DNA of 64,000 bases. Source: Vibrio aphrogenes. GTDB taxonomy: Bacteria > Pseudomonadota > Gammaproteobacteria > Enterobacterales > Vibrionaceae. This document shows, one piece after another, positions 55,363-64,000 of this stretch; the first letter of the stretch is position 1; each line of letters starts with the position of its first letter. Location: NCBI RefSeq assembly GCF_002157735.2, contig NZ_AP018689.1:1397619-1461618 (forward strand), given 5' to 3'. The notes beneath the pieces are model-generated. The model saw only the letters and a list, made by a program, of their open reading frames with translations. It made no database searches and was not told where the DNA came from. Position numbers and translations under genes: made by a program.

Positions 55363-56643
55363 TTATTGGCTTAGCTGCTTAAATTTATCGAAATACCCTG
55401 GAAATGTCTTCGAAGTACAATTGGGGTCATTAATGGTCACAGGCGTATCACTTAATGCTACCAATGAAAAACACATTGCCATTCTATGGTCATCATAAGT
55501 ATCAATTTCAGCATGATTTAGCTGTTGTGGCGGAGTAATCGTAATATAATCCTCTCCCTCTTCCACTAGCGCTCCCACTTTTCTCAGTTCTGTTGCCATC
55601 GCAGCTAAACGGTCTGTTTCTTTCACTCGCCAGTTATAGACATTACGAATTGAGGTAGTCCCTTGCGCAAACAATGCGGTAGTGGCAATAGTCATCGCGG
55701 CGTCTGGAATATGGTTAAAATCCATATCAATGGCATTAAGCTTACCTTTACGGCACAGTACATAGTCATCCCCCCATTCAATCTCAGCCCCCATTTTTTC
55801 TAATGCATAAGCAAATTGAATGTCGCCTTGAATACTATTTTTACCAATCCCTGTTACTTTAATCTCGCCACCTTTGATAGCGGCGGCAGCTAAAAAATAC
55901 GAAGCTGAAGAGGCATCACCTTCAACCAAATATTGACCAGGGCTTAGGTATTGCTGTCCGGTAGGAATAACAAACGTTTGATAATCATGATTAATCACCT
56001 TCACTCCAAACTTCGCCATAATATCAAGCGTAATATCAATGTATGGTTTGGACACTAAATCGCCTTCGATATGGATAGTGATATCACCAGAAGCAAAAGG
56101 CGCTGCCATCAGAAATGCGGTCAAAAACTGGCTGGATATCGAGCCATCAATCGTCACTTCTCCCGAGGTTAATCCTGTCCCCACAATCTTTAAGGGTGGA
56201 TAATGCTCGTTTTCTAAATAAGTGATGTCAGCCCCCGCAGAGCGTAATGCATCCACTAGATGGCCGATTGGACGCTCTTTCATACGTGGCTCACCTGTTA
56301 AGACAAATTCCCCTTGCCCTAAACAAAGCGCCGCCGCCAAAGGTCTCATCGCAGTGCCTGCATTCCCTAAAAACAATTCCAATGGTTGCAAAGATTGAAA
56401 AGTTCCGCCGAGGCCCTCCACCTCACACACTGATTTATCTTCAGATAATGAATACTTTACCCCAAGTTGAGTCAAGGCATTAAGCATGTGGCGAATGTCA
56501 TCACTATCGAGCAAATTGGTGAGGCGTGTTGTGCCTTTTGATAAAGCAGCAAGCAGTAATGCACGGTTTGACACACTCTTAGAGCCGGGTAAATTGATGT
56601 CACCGGATATTTTGTCAATCGGTTGAAGAGTAAGGCTTTCCAT
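55363..56643 (-). CDS. aroA: 3-phosphoshikimate 1-carboxyvinyltransferase (EPSP synthase)
   Basis: A 426-residue enzyme of the shikimate pathway: substrate motif [17 protein letters not shown], then [11 protein letters not shown] (with the class I GNAGTA sequence), and C-terminal DDHRMAM. It transfers enolpyruvate to shikimate 3-phosphate. Divergent from aat across 131 bp. Confidence 0.97.
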   Translation of the reverse strand: MESLTLQPIDKISGDINLPGSKSVSNRALLLAALSKGTTRLTNLLDSDDIRHMLNALTQLGVKYSLSEDKSVCEVEGLGGTFQSLQPLELFLGNAGTAMRPLAAALCLGQGEFVLTGEPRMKERPIGHLVDALRSAGADITYLENEHYPPLKIVGTGLTSGEVTIDGSISSQFLTAFLMAAPFASGDITIHIEGDLVSKPYIDITLDIMAKFGVKVINHDYQTFVIPTGQQYLSPGQYLVEGDASSASYFLAAAAIKGGEIKVTGIGKNSIQGDIQFAYALEKMGAEIEWGDDYVLCRKGKLNAIDMDFNHIPDAAMTIATTALFAQGTTSIRNVYNWRVKETDRLAAMATELRKVGALVEEGEDYITITPPQQLNHAEIDTYDDHRMAMCFSLVALSDTPVTINDPNCTSKTFPGYFDKFKQLSQ

Positions 56644-56774
56644 TATTTTTGATATTCCTTGCGATGATCTTACTAAAACAAACAGTCTGGCTTCGAGATT
56701 AACGAAAATCGGGATACAGTGCCAGTGTAAATATTGCTATCATTTCGTCATTAAACTGAAAAGAATCCAAGACC

Positions 56775-57488
56775 ATGACCTTCTCTCTTCCTTGCTTAGA
56801 TAACCAATTTACTTTTCCAGATGTCCATCTCGCTCTCGATGAACCAAATGGATTACTGGCTTATGGCGGCGATCTTTCTCCACAAAGGATTCTGACCGCG
56901 TACCAACACGGAATTTTTCCTTGGTTTTCAGATGACGACCCTATTTTATGGTGGAGTCCAACTCCTCGTGCGGTCATCGCCCCTCAAGATTTCTCCCCAT
57001 CAAAAAGTTTGCGCAAACACGTCAAACGTTCGTCTTGGCGAGTCACGCTGAATCAATGCACTGACAAAATCATTCAATTATGCGCCAGCACTCGGCCCAA
57101 AGAAGAAACTTGGATCACCGACGAGATGATTAATGCTTATATTCAACTGGCTCAACTAGGCCATTGTCATTCAGTTGAGGTTTGGCACGATGAGCAATTA
57201 ATCGGTGGCTTATATGGAATTAAATTAGGACGCGTTTTTTGCGGCGAGTCGATGTTTTCTTTAGAAAGTAATGCATCAAAAGTCGCCTTCTGGCATCTTT
57301 GCGATTATTTTTCGTCCGTCGGTGGACAATTAATTGATTGCCAGATGATGAACCCACATTTACAACGTTTAGGCGTCATCGAGATACCGAGAAAAGCATT
57401 TATCCAGCAACTAGAACAATTACAGCAACACCCCATAGCGATTAATGCTTTTGCACCGAAAACCTTGAGCTTAACGACCACCGCTTAA
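56775..57488 (+). CDS. aat: Leucyl/phenylalanyl-tRNA--protein transferase
   Basis: A 237-residue enzyme with the family motifs GLLAYGGDLS, YQHGIFPWF, WWSPTPRAV, GGLYGIKLGRVFCGESMFS. It adds Leu or Phe to proteins with N-terminal Lys or Arg, creating N-degrons recognised by ClpS. It forms one unit with bpt (39 bp later), close to clpSA, which use the tag. Confidence 0.96.
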   Translation: MTFSLPCLDNQFTFPDVHLALDEPNGLLAYGGDLSPQRILTAYQHGIFPWFSDDDPILWWSPTPRAVIAPQDFSPSKSLRKHVKRSSWRVTLNQCTDKIIQLCASTRPKEETWITDEMINAYIQLAQLGHCHSVEVWHDEQLIGGLYGIKLGRVFCGESMFSLESNASKVAFWHLCDYFSSVGGQLIDCQMMNPHLQRLGVIEIPRKAFIQQLEQLQQHPIAINAFAPKTLSLTTTA

Positions 57489-57527
57489 TTTACCCTTATT
57501 AATACAATGCTTTAAGCAGGATGACTC

Positions 57528-58214
57528 ATGCATCAAATAAAAATCGGTTTAAGTCCTGAACATTCATGTAGCTACTTAGCCGAGCAACAAGAACGCGTTG
57601 CCGTGGTACTCGAACAGGAACTGCATACTGAAGCAAATTATGAAGTGTTTCTTGCTAATGGGTTTCGGCGCAGTGGCAATATGATTTATCGCCCGCACTG
57701 TCGCTCTTGCCAAGCATGCCAACCCATTCGCCTCTGTATTGCGGATATCCATTGGTCTAAAAGCCAAAGGCGACTACTTAATAAAGCCCGCCACCTAACT
57801 TGGGAGCTTAAAGAAACATTAGATGAAAATTGGTTTGTACTTTATGAGCGTTATATTAATGCACGACATCAAAGTGGTAGCATGTATCCAGCCAATCCAG
57901 ATCTTTTTACCGATTTCATCTTTGCCCAATGGATGCCACCTAAACTCCTCCATCTTTATGATAACGATAAACTCATTGCCGTTGCGGTGACGGATTGTGT
58001 GCCCAATGCTCTCAGTGCTTTTTATACTTTTTACGACCCAGATTACCCATTATCACTTGGGACACTCTGTGTGCTACTGCAAATTCAACAGTGCCAAAAG
58101 ATGCAAAAAGATTGGCTTTATCTGGGTTATCAAATTGATGAATGCCCGGCCATGAATTACAAAGTTCGATTTCAACGCCATCAAAAGCTAGTAAATCAGC
58201 GTTGGCAAGGGTAG
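57528..58214 (+). CDS. bpt: Aspartate/glutamate leucyltransferase (arginyltransferase-like)
   Basis: A 228-residue protein of the ATE1-like family, with N-terminal cysteines (CRSCQACQPIRL) and the C-terminal GYQIDECPAMNYK. In Vibrio, Bpt adds leucine to N-terminal Asp/Glu, making substrates for ClpS-ClpAP. Some databases name it ate. Between aat and infA on the same strand. Confidence 0.93.
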   Translation: MHQIKIGLSPEHSCSYLAEQQERVAVVLEQELHTEANYEVFLANGFRRSGNMIYRPHCRSCQACQPIRLCIADIHWSKSQRRLLNKARHLTWELKETLDENWFVLYERYINARHQSGSMYPANPDLFTDFIFAQWMPPKLLHLYDNDKLIAVAVTDCVPNALSAFYTFYDPDYPLSLGTLCVLLQIQQCQKMQKDWLYLGYQIDECPAMNYKVRFQRHQKLVNQRWQG

Positions 58215-58332
58215 AATACGCAACAACTTTAAACTCGAGCATATATTTATTCACTGCTTGAGCATATTACCCCCTAACTTTACTGCTCAATCTAGCGGTT
58301 AAGAATAAGCCAAATTTCGGTAAGAGGATTAA

Positions 58333-58551
<219 letters not shown>

Positions 58552-58613
58552 TATTTTTCATTAAGTGGTAGTAATCACCATTTAATATTCAATGTATTAT
58601 TGATTCTTAATTC

Positions 58614-58645
58614 AAAGCCGAAACCACCTTGTTTCGGCTTTTTTA
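58614..58645 (+). terminator. Rho-independent terminator of infA
   Basis: AAAGCCGAAAC / GTTTCGGCTTT stem with a 6-nt loop and six T, 63 bp after the infA stop. Confidence 0.88.
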
Positions 58646-58678
58646 TATTTATCTGCCTTGCTTATTAAGCGACTCCAT

Positions 58679-58714
58679 AAAAAAACTCCCACCATAATAA
58701 ATACAGCAGGAGTT
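58679..58714 (-). terminator. Probable terminator of clpSA
   Basis: AACTCC / GGAGTT stem on the minus strand with a long loop and a run of about seven T, 38 bp beyond the clpA stop. Confidence 0.6.
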
Positions 58715-58751
58715 AATGTTTAATGTCGTATCAATCGCTTATTGATAAATC

Positions 58752-61019
58752 TTAATGTACCGCTTCTTCTTCATTAAGGTAGGTAAATGCCAATTCATCA
58801 CTACTTTCGTCTAAACGAACTTTGACGGTGCCTCCATCCACCAATGAACCAAAGAGCAGTTCATTCGCAAGCGGTTTTTTCAGTTTATCTTGAATGACTC
58901 GTCCCATCGGCCTTGCGCCCATTGTTTTATCGTAGCCTTTTTTCGCTAACCAATGACGAGCTTCTTCTGACACTTCCATTGATACACCACGCCCATCAAG
59001 CTGTGCTTGTAATTCAACAATGAATTTATCGACGACTTGGTGGATCATTTCTTCGCTCAAGCTATTAAACCAAATAATATTATCTAAGCGGTTTCTAAAC
59101 TCTGGCGTAAAAACTTTCTTAATTTCAGCCATCGCATCATGACTATTATCTTGTTGAATCAGCCCCATTGAGTGCTTCTCAGTTTCTTGCACCCCTGCGT
59201 TAGTCGTCATCACTAAAATAACATTACGGAAATCGGCTTTTCGACCATTATTGTCAGTCAATGTCCCGTTATCCATAACTTGCAATAGTAGATTGAAAAT
59301 ATCGCTATGGGCTTTTTCAATCTCATCAAGCAACACCACTGAGTGAGGGTGCTTAATCACGGCATCGGTCAATAAGCCGCCTTGGTCATACCCTACATAA
59401 CCTGGAGGTGCCCCAATCAATCGGCTAACCGAGTGACGTTCACCATATTCAGACATGTCAAAGCGTAATAACTCAACGCCCAATAATTTGGATAATTGAA
59501 CCGTAACTTCAGTTTTACCTACCCCGGTTGGACCGGCAAACAAGAAGGAACCTACTGGTTTATTCTCTTGCCCTAAGCCTGCGCGAGTTAATTTAATCGC
59601 CTCACACAGCACTTCAATGGCGGGATCTTGTCCAAAGACCAATAATTTCAAGCGGCTATCCAAACGAGATAACACTTCTTTATCCGACGAGGAGACCGAC
59701 TTTTCAGGAATACGTGCAATCTTCGCGACAATGGCTTCGATATCAGCAACATTCACGGTTTTCTTTCGCTTACCGACTGGCGCTAAACGACAATGAGCTC
59801 CCGCTTCATCAATGACATCAATTGCTTTATCTGGCAGATGACGTTCATTAATGTATTTGGCCGATAATTCCACTGCCGCACGTAATGCTTTATTGCTGAA
59901 TTTTACTTGATGGTGCTCTTCGTACTTGCTCTTTAAGCCAATTAAGATCTTGGTTGTGTCATCAATTGAAGGTTCTAAAATATCAATTTTTTGGAAACGT
60001 CGAGCCAGCGCACGCTCTTTTTCAAAGATACTGCTGTATTCTTGATAAGTCGTTGAGCCAATACAGCGCAGCTTACCATTACTTAATAACGGTTTAATTA
60101 AGTTCGCAGCGTCAACTTGACCGCCCGATGCCGCACCTGCACCGATAATTGTATGAATTTCGTCAATAAAAAGAATGGTGTCTTTTTCTTTTTCCAATTG
60201 CTTTAAAATGGTTTTAAAACGCTTTTCAAAATCACCACGATATTTAGTGCCAGCTAATAGCGAACCGATATCCAATGAATAGATAACACTATCTTTAATC
60301 ACATCCGGTACTTGACCTTCCACAATGCGCCAAGCTAAGCCTTCCGCTATCGCAGTCTTACCTACGCCTGCCTCACCAACAAGTAGAGGGTTATTTTTAC
60401 GGCGACGGCAAAGAACTTGGATGGTGCGCTCCAGTTCAACATCACGCCCAATCAGTGGATCAATCTGACCTTTCTTCGCTACTTCATTAAGGTTGGTGGC
60501 AAAGCTATCAAGTCGTTCTTCAGAATTATTATCGGCTGTGCTGTCATTACTTAAACCACTCGCTCCGGTAATATCATCTTCTCCAAACTTACGAATACCA
60601 TGAGAAATGAAGTTCACAATATCTAAACGACTAATGTCATTTTTCTTAAGAAGGTAAGCGGCGTGTGATTCTTGTTCACTGAAAATAGCCACCAGCACAT
60701 TAGCACCAGCAACTTCACTGCGGCCTGATGACTGCACATGAAAGACTGCTCGCTGCAGTACTCGCTGAAAGCTTAAGGTAGGTTGAGTTTCGCGTTCTTC
60801 ATCCGTTGTTGGAATTAGTGGGGTCGTTTGCTCGATGAACGCTTCGAGTTCCTGACGTAATGTCTCTATATCAGCTTGGCAAGCGGATAAGGCTTCATGA
60901 GCAGAATCATTATCAAGCAACGCCAATAATAAGTGCTCAACCGTCATAAATTCATGACGTTTTTCCCTAGCTCGCATAAATGCGCCATTCAAGCTCATTT
61001 CAAGTTCTTTATTTAGCAT
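58752..61019 (-). CDS. clpA: ATP-dependent Clp protease ATP-binding subunit ClpA
   Basis: About 755 residues: N-terminal ClpS-binding domain ([11 protein letters not shown] start), AAA+ module D1 (Walker A GEAGVGKT) and D2 (GPTGVGKT), and a GYVGYDQGG pore loop. It unfolds substrates and feeds them to ClpP. ATG 61019 follows GGAGG at five nucleotides; an upstream in-frame start is discarded. Follows clpS by about 60 bp, in one operon. Confidence 0.97.
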   Translation of the reverse strand: MLNKELEMSLNGAFMRAREKRHEFMTVEHLLLALLDNDSAHEALSACQADIETLRQELEAFIEQTTPLIPTTDEERETQPTLSFQRVLQRAVFHVQSSGRSEVAGANVLVAIFSEQESHAAYLLKKNDISRLDIVNFISHGIRKFGEDDITGASGLSNDSTADNNSEERLDSFATNLNEVAKKGQIDPLIGRDVELERTIQVLCRRRKNNPLLVGEAGVGKTAIAEGLAWRIVEGQVPDVIKDSVIYSLDIGSLLAGTKYRGDFEKRFKTILKQLEKEKDTILFIDEIHTIIGAGAASGGQVDAANLIKPLLSNGKLRCIGSTTYQEYSSIFEKERALARRFQKIDILEPSIDDTTKILIGLKSKYEEHHQVKFSNKALRAAVELSAKYINERHLPDKAIDVIDEAGAHCRLAPVGKRKKTVNVADIEAIVAKIARIPEKSVSSSDKEVLSRLDSRLKLLVFGQDPAIEVLCEAIKLTRAGLGQENKPVGSFLFAGPTGVGKTEVTVQLSKLLGVELLRFDMSEYGERHSVSRLIGAPPGYVGYDQGGLLTDAVIKHPHSVVLLDEIEKAHSDIFNLLLQVMDNGTLTDNNGRKADFRNVILVMTTNAGVQETEKHSMGLIQQDNSHDAMAEIKKVFTPEFRNRLDNIIWFNSLSEEMIHQVVDKFIVELQAQLDGRGVSMEVSEEARHWLAKKGYDKTMGARPMGRVIQDKLKKPLANELLFGSLVDGGTVKVRLDESSDELAFTYLNEEEAVH

Positions 61020-61081
61020 AGCTACCTCCCCAAAGAACAACTCATTTGTTCATATTTAGCTAAAGCTTAAGCTGTTTTTAT

Positions 61082-61402
61082 TTATACTTGCTCCATAGTA
61101 CATAACAAAGGATGTTCATTTTCACGGGCACACATAGTCACTTGCATCACTTTTGTTTCCGCTACTTCTGCTGTAAAGGTGCCACAAATGGCCTTTCCCT
61201 CGTAATGCACTTTGAGCATCACCTGAGTCGCACTCTCCAAATCCATAGAGAAAAAACGCCCCAGTATTTCAATTACAAAATCCATTGGTGTGTAATCATC
61301 ATTATTTAATATGACATTATACATCGCCGGTGGTTTCAATTTGGTCTTCTCATCTTCCAGAAGATCGATATCTGGCGAAGTCCATTGGTATTGCTTATTC
61401 AT
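61082..61402 (-). CDS. clpS: ATP-dependent Clp protease adapter protein ClpS
   Basis: About 106 residues. The N-degron pocket motifs [17 protein letters not shown] and [24 protein letters not shown] are intact. It binds N-terminal Leu, Phe, Trp or Tyr and passes proteins to ClpA. ATG 61402 (MNKQYQW) is chosen by comparison with other Vibrio ClpS proteins; ATG 61420 is in frame, and neither has a clear ribosome site. Confidence 0.95.
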   Translation of the reverse strand: MNKQYQWTSPDIDLLEDEKTKLKPPAMYNVILNNDDYTPMDFVIEILGRFFSMDLESATQVMLKVHYEGKAICGTFTAEVAETKVMQVTMCARENEHPLLCTMEQV

Positions 61403-61426
61403 GTTTAATTCAACTTTCATTAACAA

Positions 61427-61750
61427 GAGAGATAGAAAACATAACTATCAACCTGTCTTCTTAATTAGAGACTAATGCACCAATTGTATCCCTGCAAATA
61501 AAAGATTACCATTCAATAAAACTTACACATCAACCGCCTAAAAAGAAAGCAATAGTTCTCAAACTGCCCCATACAAATGTAACTCCACTTCATTTACTAA
61601 CAAAAAGTTAAATCCACCTCTCTATTTCACCTTTTGAACGACAATTATCAACAACAACTATTGACTGTCCGTCATGATTGTCTAAATTGTGTTCTGAAGT
61701 GGTTAAAAAACTAACCGTTATATCGTTAAAAAGCATGAGGGATGTAAAGC
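61427..61750. promoter_or_regulatory. Divergent clpS/cspD promoter region
   Basis: A plausible cspD promoter is TTGACT (61661-61666), a 16-bp spacer and TAAATT (61683-61688). The 5' UTR that follows holds a small GGTTA/TAACC hairpin at 61701-61716, and GAGG stands about ten nucleotides before the ATG. The clpS side is AT-rich with no distinct promoter recognised. Nothing coding was found in these 324 bp. Confidence 0.45.
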
Positions 61751-61972
61751 ATGGCTACAGGAACAGTTAAATGGTTTAACAATGCCAAAGGATTTGGCTT
61801 CATTTGTCCAGAGGGTGAAGAAGGAGATATTTTTGCACACTATTCGACAATTCAAATGGATGGATACCGGACGTTAAAAGCAGGCCAACAAGTCTCCTAT
61901 GAAGTAGAAAAAGGTCCTAAAGGCTCTCATGCAAGCCTCGTTATGCCACTTGATAACGATCAAAGTAAATAG
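61751..61972 (+). CDS. cspD: Cold shock-like protein CspD
   Basis: A 73-residue cold-shock domain with the RNA-binding motifs KGFGFI and DIFAHY, in the CspD-specific place next to clpSA. CspD is a stationary-phase inhibitor of DNA replication in E. coli rather than a cold-shock protein. The C-terminal tail after the domain is short. Confidence 0.95.
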   Translation: MATGTVKWFNNAKGFGFICPEGEEGDIFAHYSTIQMDGYRTLKAGQQVSYEVEKGPKGSHASLVMPLDNDQSK

Positions 61973-62257
61973 GTAACACCTCTTTCAAACCTCTTTTCGT
62001 TATCTAAATTATCGTATCTAAACAACTCTACCTAAACAACAGTGTTAACTAACACTGTTGTTTATCCTGTTTATATTGCCTTTTATCACGACTCATATCT
62101 TTTTAACGTAACGCGAGTTTTGTTTCGAACCCTGCTTTCCATTAAGCTACTTTGCCCTTTCTTACCATTCAAGTTGCCCGCCTCCTATGAATCAACCTCA
62201 GTTGCGGATACTCCATACAGATTTGTCTCAACACAACTATTCCCAATGATCAGGCAC
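61973..62257. other. Intergenic region between cspD and icd
   Basis: Apart from the two terminators listed separately, this convergent gap holds no supported gene. An open frame at 62042-62296 starts inside the cspD terminator and crosses the icd terminator, so it is taken as chance. Confidence 0.5.
62034..62063 (+). terminator. Terminator-like hairpin after cspD
   Basis: AAACAACAGTGTTA / TAACACTGTTGTTT, a perfect 14-bp inverted repeat with a very short centre, 61 bp after cspD. The T-run is short (TTTATCC). Confidence 0.6.
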
Positions 62258-62290
62258 AAAAAAGCCAGTCACTTCACAGTAACTGGCTTT
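62258..62290 (-). terminator. Rho-independent terminator of icd
   Basis: AAAGCCAGT / ACTGGCTTT stem with a 12-nt loop and six T on the minus strand, 47 bp after the icd stop. Confidence 0.8.
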
Positions 62291-62337
62291 TATTAACAAC
62301 CTTGCGTGATTAAATCGAGAACGTCTCGCTCGAGAAT

Positions 62338-64000
<1,663 letters not shown>

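Noticed and set aside
62105..62125. tRNA T-loop-like GGTTCGAA on the minus strand
   Set aside because: Flanking bases cannot form the T stem, and no acceptor or anticodon arm is present.
62042..62296. 84-codon plus-strand frame between cspD and icd
   Set aside because: It begins inside the cspD terminator, runs through the icd terminator and has no ribosome site or similarity.

Overview
The window looks like a stretch of the main chromosome of a Vibrio or close relative (Vibrionaceae). The support is family-level: a fused diaminobutyrate aminotransferase/decarboxylase next to carboxynorspermidine dehydrogenase (the Vibrio norspermidine route), MukFEB with CmoM and ElyC, the psp-sap neighbourhood, and the icd/cspD/clpS/clpA/infA/bpt/aat gene order. 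The sequence is moderately AT-rich. I cannot name the species. No rRNA, tRNA or CRISPR array was found.

Layout. 0.1-4.4 kb: norspermidine genes (minus strand) behind a roughly 470-nt structured leader with a possible 12-residue leader peptide. 5.0-6.8 kb: a long-chain acyl-CoA synthetase. 7.0-10.3 kb: a decayed accessory patch holding an IS982-type transposase remnant, a lipoprotein, and one ORF that joins the front of a TpsB outer-membrane transporter to the tail of its TpsA exoprotein. 10.6-15.6 kb: an NSS-type sodium symporter, cardiolipin synthase, metC and a small EamA transporter. 15.7-17.4 kb: a two-gene operon, a degenerate serine-recombinase-like protein with a His-rich tail followed 2 bp later by a siderophore-interacting ferric reductase, under a promoter studded with inverted repeats. 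17.5-18.3 kb: a BCCT osmolyte transporter missing its front half. 18.7-27.3 kb: tag, pspABC with a sigma-54 promoter, divergent pspF and the sapABCDF peptide importer. 27.5-31.6 kb: an orphan receiver protein, a DASS/SLC13 carrier, a DUF2750 protein, Mn-dependent pyrophosphatase and a TIGR02647 protein. 31.8-34.3 kb: a DsbA-like protein, a degenerate metallo-beta-lactamase-fold protein and a divergent LysR regulator.

34.4-42.1 kb: a paired REP-like repeat, then cmoM-mukF-mukE-mukB (minus strand, overlapping genes). 42.2-48.9 kb (plus strand): elyC, purR and a ynjBCD-ynjF-type ABC transporter/phosphatidyltransferase cluster ending in a DUF2007 zinc-ribbon gene. 48.9-56.6 kb (minus strand): an alpha/beta hydrolase, pyrF, lapB, lapA, ihfB, rpsA, cmk and aroA. 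56.8-58.6 kb (plus strand): aat, bpt and infA. 58.7-64 kb: clpA and clpS (minus), cspD (plus) and the C-terminal part of monomeric icd (minus, running off the window).

How genes work together. Aat and Bpt mark proteins with N-degrons that ClpS delivers to ClpA. PspF switches on pspABC from a sigma-54 promoter. LapA/LapB control lipopolysaccharide synthesis. MukFEB compacts the chromosome. Most of the window is conserved housekeeping sequence. The parts worth a second look are the recombinase-like/SIP operon with its repeat-rich promoter, the TpsB-TpsA deletion fusion, the truncated BCCT gene and the norspermidine leader.
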